Assembly: GCF_030407165.1 (NCBI RefSeq)
Contig: NZ_CP129111.1
Coordinates: 2,728,001 to 2,792,000, forward strand
DNA: 64,000 nt
From: Fontisubflavum oceani
GTDB taxonomy: Bacteria; Pseudomonadota; Alphaproteobacteria; Rhodobacterales; Rhodobacteraceae
Direction of reading: 5' to 3'
The position numbers and the translations under genes are program-made. The notes beneath the pieces were generated by a model. The model saw only the letters and a list, made by a program, of their open reading frames with translations. It searched no databases and was not told where the DNA came from. Below are positions 1-8,218 of the stretch, one piece after another; within the stretch, counting starts at the first letter, position 1, and the number at the start of each line of letters is the position of its first letter.

Positions 1-843
1 GTCCGGGACACAAGAACGGAACGAGAGGCCGTGAGTCTGATCGGCTATATCGGGATGGCCATGGCAGTCGCCCCGATGATCGCTCCCATGCTGGGTGGCG
101 TTCTGGACACCTTCTTTGGGTGGCGGTCTGTCTTTGGCTTCTACGCTGTCGGCGGCTTTGGATTGCTGTTGCTTTGCTGGTTGGATCTTGGAGAGACGAA
201 GCCACAGAAAGCCGTGGATACCGGCCCTCCGGTGTCTGTCACGACGACGCTTATCCGCGAACCACTTTTCTGGGCCTACGCGCTCTGCGGCACTCTCTCT
301 GTCGGCGCCTTCTACATCTTTTTGACGGGTGCGCCCCTCGTCGCCCAGTCCAGCTTTGATGTCACAACCGCCGAACTTGGGGTCTACATCGGGACAATCA
401 CGGTTGGCTTTATGATCGGCGGGTTCCTTGCCGGTCGCTTGGGGAAGCGCTTTGAGCCGACAACCATGATGATAGCGGGTCGGGTTGTGGCCTGCACTGG
501 TCTGGTGGCTGGTTTGGTTCTGCTCGCTTTGGGGATCACCTCAACGGAACTCTTCTTTGCCAGCACTCTCTTCGTCGGACTTGGGAACGGGATTACGATG
601 CCCGGAAGCAATGCCGGGGCTATGTCGGTGCGTCCTGACCTTGCCGGGAGCGCCGCAGGACTAAGCGGTGCTCTCATCGTTGCAGGCGGTGCCGTCCTTA
701 CCGCCGCGACGGGCAACCTCATCTCAGAAACCAACGGTCCACAAACCTTGCTTGTCCTGATGCTCATGGCATCCGCAATGGGTCTGGGCTTCGCCATTTG
801 GGCGGCCTGGCTCAAGCAAAGATATGCTGATCGTCAGGCCTAA
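1..843 (+). CDS. MFS drug-resistance transporter, Bcr/CflA type (5' end outside the window)
   Basis: Multidrug or small-molecule efflux permease of the inner membrane. The reading frame is open to base 1: the codons before the GTG at 31 read VRDTRTEREAV and join SLIGYIGMAMAVAPMIAPML, which is the usual stretch after transmembrane helix 4 in Bcr/CflA proteins. The GTG is therefore internal and the gene enters from the left. About 280 residues are visible, with roughly eight hydrophobic segments ending in a short basic tail (KQRYADRQA). The family is normally about 400 residues, so roughly a third is missing. It converges on the ABC exporter gene, with about 180 bp between the two stops. The substrate cannot be predicted. 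Confidence 0.85.
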   Translation, partial: VRDTRTEREAVSLIGYIGMAMAVAPMIAPMLGGVLDTFFGWRSVFGFYAVGGFGLLLLCWLDLGETKPQKAVDTGPPVSVTTTLIREPLFWAYALCGTLSVGAFYIFLTGAPLVAQSSFDVTTAELGVYIGTITVGFMIGGFLAGRLGKRFEPTTMMIAGRVVACTGLVAGLVLLALGITSTELFFASTLFVGLGNGITMPGSNAGAMSVRPDLAGSAAGLSGALIVAGGAVLTAATGNLISETNGPQTLLVLMLMASAMGLGFAIWAAWLKQRYADRQA

Positions 844-1024
844 GAGCGGCCTTTGGCGCATCAGTTCCACAATCGCATCTTGGCCGACGATCAGAGCCCC
901 AATCTCACAGCCCAAATTTGGTCGAAGCTCAGAAAGATAGGCTGACCCGAGCCAAAACTCCGTGGCAACGCGGGTCAAGGAGGGCTCCCGAAGGGGGCGT
1001 GACACGGCCCGCCGCCTCCCTGCT

Positions 1025-2865
1025 TTAAGCGGCGTTCTCTTCCTCGGCCATCTGGCGATGCCACATCGCCGCATAACGCCCGGCGCGGGCCACCAACTCG
1101 TCATGGGTTCCACGCTCGACGATTTCCCCCGCTCCAACACGATGATCTGATCGGCGTCCACAACCGTCGAAAGCCGGTGCGCGATGGTGATGACCGACCG
1201 CCCCTGCCCCATCATTCGCAACTCTTCCTGAATATCGCGCTCGGTTTCGGTATCGAGGGCTGAGGTCGCCTCATCCAAAAGCAAGATCGGCGGGTCTTTC
1301 AGCAAGGTCCGGGCAATGCCCACCCGCTGCTTCTCACCGCCCGACAGTTTCAAACCGCGCTCGCCCACTGCGGTCTCGTACCCCTCTGGCAAGGCCGCAA
1401 CGAAATCATGAATCTTCGCTGCCCGCGCCGCCGCCTCGATCTCAGCGAATGTTGCCTCAGGGCGGCCATAGGCGATGTTGTAGCGGATCGTGTCGTTGAA
1501 CAGCACCGTGTCCTGCGGCACCACCCCAATCTGCGCATGCAGACTGTCTTGCGTGATCTCGCGCAGATCCTGCCCGTCGATCCGGATCGCGCCGCCATCC
1601 ACATCATAAAACCGGAAGAGAAGCCGCCCGATAGTGGATTTCCCCGACCCCGACGGTCCGACCAAGGCAACGGTCTTGCCCGGAGCGACGCGGAAACTGA
1701 CGCCTTTCAAAATCGGGCGCGCCGCGTCATAGCCAAAGGCCACATCCTCAAAGACAACGTCCCCTTCGGTGCAATCCAGTTCCGGCGCATCCGCACGATC
1801 CGTCACCTCGGCGGGCTGCTCCAACAGATCGAACATCTCGCCCATATCCACCAGGCTCTGCCGGATTTCGCGATAAACCGTGCCAAGGAAGTTCAGCGGC
1901 ATGGTGATCTGAATCATATAGGCGTTGACCATAACGAAATCGCCCACGGTCAAGCTGCCATCCTGCACGCCCAAAGCCGCCATCACCATCACAATCACCA
2001 ACCCGGTGGTGATGATCAGCGATTGCCCGAAATTCAACGCCGCCAGGGAGTAAGACGTCTTCAGCGCGGCGGTTTCATAGCCCGCCATCGCGCCATCATA
2101 GCGCATCGCCTCGCGGTTCTCGGCGCCGAAATACTTCACGGTTTCGAAGTTCAGCAGGCTGTCGATCGCCTTCTGGTTCGCATCCGTGTCCTGGTCGTTC
2201 ATCTCCTTGCGGATTTTCACCCGCCATTCGGTGACCTTGAAGGTGAACCAGATATAGATCGCAATCGTCACCGACAGCACGATCAGATAATTGATATCGA
2301 ATACGACCGCCAGAATGATGCCGGTCAGCGCCAGTTCGAGTATCAGCGGCCCGACCGAGAACAACAGAAACCGCAGCAAAAACTCGACGCCCTTCACGCC
2401 ACGCTCGATGATCCGGCTCAAGCCGCCCGTCTTCCGTGTGATGTGATAGCGCAGGCTCAGCGCATGGATATGGCGGAAGGTCTCGAGCGCCAACTGTCGG
2501 AGCGCGCGTTGCGCCACCCGGGCGAAAATCGCGTCCCGAAGCTGTTGGAAACCGATATTGGCCGCGCGCGCGACACCATAGGCAATGGTCACGCCCACCG
2601 CGCCGAAAATCAGAAGCCACGCAGCAGAGCCTTCCCCCTCGCCCGCCAGCGCATCAACGGCGGCCTTATAGAGAAACGGCGTGAACACCGCGACCAGTTT
2701 GGCCACAACGAGCATGACCAGCGCCAAGACAACCCGGTACTTCACCCAAGCCTGGCCCTTCGGCCAAAGATAGGGCGCGACTTTGCGGATCGTGCGCCAG
2801 CCGCTCCGCCGTTCGCGGGCTTCAATATCGGTGCTGTCGTCGGAGATCGAGATGTCGGAAGGCAT
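1025..2865 (-). CDS. Atm1/HMT1-type ABC exporter, fused permease-ATPase (one-base frameshift near its end)
   Basis: Half-transporter of the mitochondrial Atm1-like group, which exports glutathione- or persulfide-type compounds across the inner membrane. The membrane domain covers residues about 40-330 and contains the Atm1-typical NFETVKYFGAE and FLGTVYREIRQSL stretches. The ATPase follows with Walker A GPSGSGKST (about 403), signature LSGGEKQRV (about 505) and Walker B ILLLDEATSALD (about 530). After IIVLERG the frame as read gives nonsense (KSSSVEPMTSWW). Adding one G to the run at 1126-1130 restores EIVERGTHDELVARAGRYAA and a stop at 1025, a normal 613-residue protein. Read without correction, the frame runs on to 724 and into the neighbouring MFS gene. 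A sequencing error is more likely than a real mutation. Confidence 0.88.
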
Positions 2866-2945
2866 GGGCTGGCACGGAATTCCTGCTGGCGGCGCTAGAA
2901 GACGTAATCTAGGCGCTCCGCCAGGGGATGACCAGGGGACAAGGC

Positions 2946-4160
2946 TTACTCCGCTGCCAATTCCGGGATGGTGAAGACCTGACCTGGGAAGATCAAATCC
3001 GGGTCGCGGATCAGATCTTGGTTCGCCTCATAAACCTGAACATACAGAATGCCTTCACCAAACCGGTCTTTGGCGATCCCCCATAGGGTGAAGCCCGGCT
3101 GGACGGTGACGACCGATACACCGGAGTCCGCTTGTGGTAACGCGGCCAAGACCGCGGGCTCTTCGCGCAAGAACGGCGTCTCGACGCGGCTGACAACTTG
3201 TCCGCCGGCATCGACCTGATCGACGCGCAGTGTGTAGGTGCCCGGGTCGACCTCCGGCAGTTCGGCGCGCCATTGCCCTTCGGGATCGATCTCAGCCAGT
3301 CGGATCGGTTGATTGTCGAGATAAACCTGCAATCCACTGGTCGCCTGCCCGCGCCCGGCGAGCACCACCTCGCCCTCCAGATCATAGGTGATGGTATCGA
3401 GCACGATCTGGTCTTGCACCGAGGGACCGGCCCCGTCCGATGGCTGCAGCACACGTACGCCCCTGTCATCCGCGACCAGAACCGTCGGTGCTTCCGGCTC
3501 CGATGTGGGCGTGGGTTCCGCCGCGCTCTCGGTCGCGTCTATCGCACCTGCCACCTCTGTCTCGGCCGTGCTCGCATCACCTGATGGCGCTTGTGTCTCT
3601 TCCGCCGCCGTTTCGATTGGCCCGGTGGTCGGCGCGATGATGAGGCTCTCCTCTGCGGCCAAAACCTCGCCGCCGTCCGACGTCATCTCCAGGCTCAAAA
3701 CGCGCGGCGTCTCGGAAGCCGGCAGGGACAGCATCGCAACAAAATCGCCGCTGTCATCGGCGCGCGCCACGTCAATCTCATCGCCATCCAGCATCAGCGT
3801 CACATCCGCGCCTGGCTGCGCTCGGCCCGCAATGACAGTCGCACCGGTCGGCTCGACTCGCACCACGTCAATCTCAGGCCGGCGCGGGGATGAGGGCTCG
3901 GCTGCGGACGTCGCAGCAGAATCAGATACGGCGCTGTCCGTATCGGTGGCCTGCTCTGTAACTACCTCTGTTTCTTCGATGATCGGCGCGTCAACTTGCT
4001 CCGACCCTGCGATTGAGGTTGCGATCTGATCCGGATTGACCGGATCCGGAGCCAAGAAGACCGACCATCCAACAACCGCTGCGACAGCCACCGCTGCCGC
4101 CGCGCCTGCGCCAATAGCAACGGCGCTACCGTTGAACCCTGTACCAGTGCCTAAGGCCAT
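2946..4160 (-). CDS. LysM-domain cell-envelope protein
   Basis: Membrane-anchored envelope protein of about 404 residues. One hydrophobic helix lies near the N-terminus (about 14-34, alanine/valine rich). A long acidic, Ser/Thr/Glu-rich low-complexity stretch follows, then two Ig-like segments, and a C-terminal LysM domain (about 355-402: TVQPGFTLWGIAKDRFGEG, ending FPGQVFTIPEL) expected to bind peptidoglycan. The ATG at 4160 is chosen because GGATGGGGA precedes it. A TTG at 4256 would add 32 residues but has no ribosome site and would run into the divergent neighbour. The family is common in Rhodobacterales; its exact role in the wall is unknown. Confidence 0.8.
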   Translation of the reverse strand: MALGTGTGFNGSAVAIGAGAAAAVAVAAVVGWSVFLAPDPVNPDQIATSIAGSEQVDAPIIEETEVVTEQATDTDSAVSDSAATSAAEPSSPRRPEIDVVRVEPTGATVIAGRAQPGADVTLMLDGDEIDVARADDSGDFVAMLSLPASETPRVLSLEMTSDGGEVLAAEESLIIAPTTGPIETAAEETQAPSGDASTAETEVAGAIDATESAAEPTPTSEPEAPTVLVADDRGVRVLQPSDGAGPSVQDQIVLDTITYDLEGEVVLAGRGQATSGLQVYLDNQPIRLAEIDPEGQWRAELPEVDPGTYTLRVDQVDAGGQVVSRVETPFLREEPAVLAALPQADSGVSVVTVQPGFTLWGIAKDRFGEGILYVQVYEANQDLIRDPDLIFPGQVFTIPELAAE

Positions 4161-4284
4161 TTCCCCATCCAAGCCGAGTCCCGGTGCTTTTTGCCGCGTC
4201 TTGAATGCGCGCACGCCGGGTTGAGTGACTGTATCAACACGACTATCAGGGGGCAAAACACCTCTTTGTGCAAGGGTTGCGCGT

Positions 4285-4833
4285 TTGACTTTCTCCGTCT
4301 GTGTCTATTGCGGCTCGCGTCCGGGGGCCGATCCAGAATATATGGCCGATGCAACGGCGCTTGGTGAAGCGCTGGCTCAGGCCGGAATGCGGTTGGTCTA
4401 TGGGGCTGGCGATGTTGGGCTGATGGGGGCCGTGGCGCGCGCGGCCCAGACCAATGCTGGCGACACATTCGGCGTGATTCCGACCCATCTTTTGAGCCGC
4501 GAAGTTGGCAAGCGCGATCTGGGGCGGTTCATCATCACGGAGAATATGCATGAACGCAAAAAGGTGATGTTCATGAACTCCGATGCCATCGTGGTTTTGC
4601 CCGGTGGCGCGGGGTCACTCGACGAGTTCTTCGAAGTGCTCACTTGGCGGCAACTGGGCCTGCATCAAAAGCCGATCCTTTTGATGAACACCGCACAATA
4701 TTGGGACCCGCTGATTGGGATGATGACTCACTTGGTGGATCAAGGGTTCGCCGAGGCAAGCTTGCTAGATTTCTTCCGCGTGATCGACACGATCCCGGCG
4801 ATCATGACGGCTCTGGACTCGGCCCGCGCCTAA
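4285..4833 (+). CDS. LOG family protein (TIGR00730, cytokinin riboside monophosphate phosphoribohydrolase-like)
   Basis: Rossmann-fold protein of about 182 residues. Family members release the base from nucleoside 5'-monophosphates (cytokinin-type or AMP). It opens with TFSVCVYCGSRPG, the family's N-terminal signature, and has the phosphate-binding motif PGGAGSLDE at about 106-114. The TTG start at 4285 gives the normal family length and sits 8 bases after AAGGG. An in-frame GTG at 4225 would add 20 residues that look unrelated. The last 32 bases overlap the convergent rarD gene. The cellular role in bacteria is not settled. Confidence 0.85.
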   Translation: MTFSVCVYCGSRPGADPEYMADATALGEALAQAGMRLVYGAGDVGLMGAVARAAQTNAGDTFGVIPTHLLSREVGKRDLGRFIITENMHERKKVMFMNSDAIVVLPGGAGSLDEFFEVLTWRQLGLHQKPILLMNTAQYWDPLIGMMTHLVDQGFAEASLLDFFRVIDTIPAIMTALDSARA

Positions 4834-5683
4834 GACTGGCCCAGGAATAGATCGCCAACGCAAGCCAGATGATCGGAAAGGCGATGGCGTGCCAGAGGGT
4901 GATCACCTCTCCAAGTATCAGGACGGCCGTCGCGAATTGCAGGGTCGGGTTGAGATATTGGACCAGCCCAATCGTCGACATCGCCGCGCGTTTCGCGGCG
5001 TAGGAAAACAAGATCAGCGGTATGGCGGTCATCGGTCCGGCCAGCACGAGCAGCAGGCTCAGCCAGATATCATGCCCAAAGGCACCCTGCCCCGCACCGA
5101 GCCAAATCAGATAACCGAGCGCCAAGGGTGCAAGCAACAAGACCTCGGCCGTCACCGAAACGACCGGCCCCGCCGCCACCCATCGTTTCAACAGGCCGTA
5201 GATTCCGAAGGTGACGGCCAAGGTGATCGAGATCCAAGGTGCGACGCCCAGCCCCACAGTCAGCACCGTTACCGCAGCAGCAGCCAGCCCGACTGCGACC
5301 CATTGCGCCGCGCCGAGCCGTTCGCCCAAGACGACCGCGCCAATCAGCACAGCCACCAGCGGGAAAATGTAGTAGCCCAGGGCCGATTCAACTGTGCGCC
5401 CGACTTGCACCGAGTAAATGAACAAGAACCAATTGGCCGAGATCATCAGCGCCGCGACAAAGACCAACCCCAAGGCCCGCGCGCCGGACAGCGCCTTGGG
5501 CAGCTCGCGCAACCGCCGCTGCCCCGCCAAGACCAGGCCGAACACCGCCAAAGACCAAAGCGTGCGATGCGCCAAAACCTCTAGCGGCGGTACCTCTGAC
5601 AGCAGCTTGTAGAAGATCGGCGATAGGCCCCAGATGACACAAGCCGCCATCATCGCCAGCACACCTTTGGCTGCCTCGCTCAT
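4802..5683 (-). CDS. rarD: RarD-type EamA transporter
   Basis: Inner-membrane permease of the drug/metabolite transporter superfamily, RarD branch, about 293 residues with ten predicted helices in two EamA repeats. Typical RarD stretches are GVLAMMAACVIWGLSPIFYK near the start, ANWFLFIYSV in the middle, and LVQYLNPTLQF in the second repeat. The ATG at 5683 is chosen because GGAAGGG lies 8 bases before it; a GTG at 5716 would place that site inside the gene. RarD was named for chloramphenicol resistance, but the natural substrate is unknown. Confidence 0.85.
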   Translation of the reverse strand: MSEAAKGVLAMMAACVIWGLSPIFYKLLSEVPPLEVLAHRTLWSLAVFGLVLAGQRRLRELPKALSGARALGLVFVAALMISANWFLFIYSVQVGRTVESALGYYIFPLVAVLIGAVVLGERLGAAQWVAVGLAAAAVTVLTVGLGVAPWISITLAVTFGIYGLLKRWVAAGPVVSVTAEVLLLAPLALGYLIWLGAGQGAFGHDIWLSLLLVLAGPMTAIPLILFSYAAKRAAMSTIGLVQYLNPTLQFATAVLILGEVITLWHAIAFPIIWLALAIYSWASLRRGPSPEPS

Positions 5684-5741
5684 GCCCAATCCCTTCCAAT
5701 GGACCAGCCGTTTCACGAGGTCTTGGCAGCGTCAAGACATG

Positions 5742-5767
5742 AAAAAGGCCCGCGCACTGGCGGGCCT
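5742..5767 (-). terminator. Rho-independent terminator of sodB
   Basis: On the minus strand GGCCCGC, a 6-base loop and GCGGGCC are followed by TTTTT. It lies just downstream of the sodB stop, so it should end that transcript before rarD. Confidence 0.8.
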
Positions 5768-5795
5768 TGTCTCAGTCATTCGAGAAAGAAAGGGG

Positions 5796-6398
5796 TTAGC
5801 CCAAACGGCTTGCCACATTCTCCCAATTCACCAGATTGTCGAGGAAGTTGGTGAGATAGGCTGGGCGTTTGTTCCGGAAATCGATGTAATAGGAATGTTC
5901 CCACACATCGCATCCCAAAAGCGCCGTCTGCCCGAAGCAGAGCGGGTTCACGCCGTTTTCGGTCTTGGTGATTTTCAGCGTGCCATCAGTGTCGACCACC
6001 AGCCAGGCCCACCCGGAACCGAACTGTCCGGCGCCCGCGGCGGAAAATTGCGATTTGAACTCATCGACCGAGCCGAACGCATCGGTGATACGGCTTTCCA
6101 ACTCGCCTGGCATGGCGGAGGCGCCCGGGCCCATCATCTCCCAGAACTGGTTGTGGTTCCACAGCTGGCTGATGTTGTTGAAGATGCCATTCTGCGCCAC
6201 GGCGGTCGCGTCATAGGTGCCGGTGATGATCTCTTCGAGCGATTTGCCGTCCCATTCGGTGCCAGCGATCAGCTTGTTGCCATTGTCCACATAGGCCTTG
6301 TGGTGCAGGTCGTGGTGATATTCCAACGTCTCTTTCGACATGCCGTTATCGGCAAGCGCGTCATGAGCGTAAGGAAGATCGGGAAGTTCGAATGCCAT
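5796..6398 (-). CDS. sodB: Superoxide dismutase, Fe/Mn family
   Basis: Converts superoxide to oxygen and hydrogen peroxide in the cytoplasm. The 200-residue protein has the family layout: N-terminal helical hairpin with the first metal-ligand histidine in ETLEYHHDLHHKAYV, second histidine in NNISQLWNHNQFWEMM, the GSGWAWLVVD core, and the aspartate/histidine pair in DVWEHSYYIDF. The length is normal. Fe versus Mn use cannot be decided by eye; FeSOD (SodB) is the usual type in this lineage. It is a single-gene unit with its own terminator. Confidence 0.95.
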   Translation of the reverse strand: MAFELPDLPYAHDALADNGMSKETLEYHHDLHHKAYVDNGNKLIAGTEWDGKSLEEIITGTYDATAVAQNGIFNNISQLWNHNQFWEMMGPGASAMPGELESRITDAFGSVDEFKSQFSAAGAGQFGSGWAWLVVDTDGTLKITKTENGVNPLCFGQTALLGCDVWEHSYYIDFRNKRPAYLTNFLDNLVNWENVASRLG

Positions 6399-6511
6399 GG
6401 GTTGGGCCCCCTCGTTGCGAATTGCGATTACGTCACAGATGGAGGACCTACAGGGCGAACGTCAAGGGCTGGGCGGGACTATTCGGCGACAAGTCAGGCG
6501 GACGCCGAAAG

Positions 6512-7309
6512 TCACGCACCACCGGGCTTCGATTGTGGCAACAAGGGCCGCGGCCGCCGGTCGGGCGTTCGGGACTGCAAATACCACTGTCGGCACTCCA
6601 CTTGCGACACACCTGACGTGAAGCTGAGACCATCGGCCCGCGTCATCTGCAGACGTACCGTATCGACCGGACCGCCAAAAAGACGTCCATACCAGACGCA
6701 CATGATGGGGCCGAGCGTTGCCCTCGGCATGTCGCTTGGCGAGAACTCCCGCGGCACCTCGAGATGGAGGTCCACCACCCCGCCCTGATAGGTCGCCGGC
6801 AGCAATCCAAACGGCCCGCTAAGCAGGCCTTGATCCGCTCGCATTTGGACCTGTTCCCGGCTCAGCAGTGGGACCATGGAGCCGCGTAGCAAATTGAGCC
6901 CCAAAAGGTCCGAGGCAATCGTAGCAAAAAGAAGCAGTCCGATAAGCGCCCTTGGCCCGCGGGCCCCCCGCTCTTTCCGCATAGACTGCACGACAAGGAC
7001 CAGGGCAGTCAGTGCAGCCAGGATCAGCACCGCAGCGATCATGATCAGCCAACGGTGCTGCGCAAGCAGCTGGTCATGGGAGAGGTAAAAGCCGCCATCA
7101 ACCCCTGCGTTCAGGAACGACAGGGTGACAAAAACCGATGGAAAGACCCCTATGATCAGCGAGATGACGATCACGCCGGGACCAGGGCCTCGCGGGAAAA
7201 ACCCGATCCGGCGGATAGAAAACAGACCCGCCGGTGCCGCGATAGCTTGAGCGGTTGCGGGGCGTGTTTGTCCCGGCGTGTGTCTGGAATGTCTGATTTG
7301 GCGGCTCAT
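6512..7309 (-). CDS. Hypothetical membrane protein
   Basis: I do not recognise a family. The 265-residue protein has a basic N-terminal tail of about 40 residues, then three hydrophobic segments at about 45-66, 88-110 and 120-140. The first loop (GGFYLSHDQLLAQHRW) and the C-terminal half look non-membrane. The last 35 residues are basic and proline rich. The middle to C-terminal region has ordinary coding character with several beta-strand-like stretches (GGVVDLHLEVPREF, VDTVRLQMTRADG). It stands alone between sodB and the sox operon, on the same strand as both. Confidence 0.55.
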   Translation of the reverse strand: MSRQIRHSRHTPGQTRPATAQAIAAPAGLFSIRRIGFFPRGPGPGVIVISLIIGVFPSVFVTLSFLNAGVDGGFYLSHDQLLAQHRWLIMIAAVLILAALTALVLVVQSMRKERGARGPRALIGLLLFATIASDLLGLNLLRGSMVPLLSREQVQMRADQGLLSGPFGLLPATYQGGVVDLHLEVPREFSPSDMPRATLGPIMCVWYGRLFGGPVDTVRLQMTRADGLSFTSGVSQVECRQWYLQSRTPDRRPRPLLPQSKPGGA

Positions 7310-7382
7310 GCCGACTTGCTAGCCATGTGATCAGGCGAAATTGAGGCCAACTCGTGACGGGGCGACGTTTGAGGGCAACCCG

Positions 7383-7598
7383 TCACGCAGCGTTTCCGTG
7401 AGGGTATTGCCCCCCACACCAAGCAGGACCGACGAAGGCGATTTCGCTGGCTTTGATGATGCAGAAGATCGGAGAGATAATGGGAACCGAGTCCTCCACT
7501 GGCGTCACATAGCCGAGATAAGTTTGTACCTTCGCCGCTTTCGAGACCATTGCCAGGCTAAGTTCGATCACCGTCGTTAGGCAGGCATTTTTCACCAT
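7383..7598 (-). CDS. Possible small protein downstream of soxG
   Basis: A 71-residue frame beginning MVKNACLTTVIELSLAM. An ATG at 7598 sits 6 bases after AAGAGGGG, a good ribosome site; another ATG two codons upstream directly abuts that site. The product has two weakly hydrophobic stretches and three cysteines but no motif I recognise. It begins 57 bp after the soxG stop on the same strand, so it could be the last gene of the sox operon. It could equally be a chance frame. Confidence 0.3.
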   Translation of the reverse strand: MVKNACLTTVIELSLAMVSKAAKVQTYLGYVTPVEDSVPIISPIFCIIKASEIAFVGPAWCGGQYPHGNAA

Positions 7599-7654
7599 AC
7601 CCATCCCCTCTTTCGGTCTTTGGACCTCAAGTTGAGCGTAAGGCGGGGTCCCTG

Positions 7655-8218
7655 TCAGTAGATGCCGACTGCGCCGCCCTCTTTCGCCGAAACGGCGAGG
7701 ATGTCGAAGACATAACGCGCGACCGATCGGAAACAGATCAGCCGAAAGCTGTCCGGGCCGGTCATCCAGAAGGCCGCCGGAACTTGCGCCAATCGGGTGC
7801 GGCGCATCTCTCCCGGTTCAAACACACCCGGGCGCAGGTCGACCGGCGCAAGCTTCGCCAAGACCTCGCGCGCGCACGCACCTTCAACCGCGAAAAACGC
7901 GCGGGCGTCCGAGACATTGACCGCCAAGTGATGTGCGCCCGTTAATTGGGAGTTTAGGGTTGCAACGCAGGCATCCGCCTGGTCATGCGCGCAAAGGATC
8001 AAAAGCTCATCGCGCGCCATCCAAGCGACGGCCCCAGACTCGCCTTCGACAATTCGCCGTTGGGTCGGCAGAGCCAATCCGGTGGCGGCCTGCACAGCCT
8101 TTGCGGCCTCTGGCGTGGACAGGTCCGCCTTCAGCGTCACCATGCCTTGCAGCCCGAGCTCTTTCACCTCGGCAAAACCTTGGGCCGTGGCCCCCATCAA
8201 CGCACTCACCTTAGACAT
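7655..8218 (-). CDS. soxG: Sarcosine oxidase, gamma subunit
   Basis: Gamma subunit (187 residues) of the heterotetrameric sarcosine oxidase, which demethylates sarcosine to glycine with transfer of the methyl group to tetrahydrofolate. Family features include VSDARAFFAVEGACAREVLA in the middle and the C-terminal DSFRLICFRSVARYVFDIL. The ATG at 8218 lies inside the last codons of soxA, indicating translational coupling. Last definite gene of soxBDAG. Confidence 0.92.
   Translation of the reverse strand: MSKVSALMGATAQGFAEVKELGLQGMVTLKADLSTPEAAKAVQAATGLALPTQRRIVEGESGAVAWMARDELLILCAHDQADACVATLNSQLTGAHHLAVNVSDARAFFAVEGACAREVLAKLAPVDLRPGVFEPGEMRRTRLAQVPAAFWMTGPDSFRLICFRSVARYVFDILAVSAKEGGAVGIY

Noticed and set aside
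1408..2898. Long open frame antisense to the Atm1-type exporter
   Set aside because: Arg/His/Gln-rich product with no motif; shadow of a high-GC gene on the other strand.
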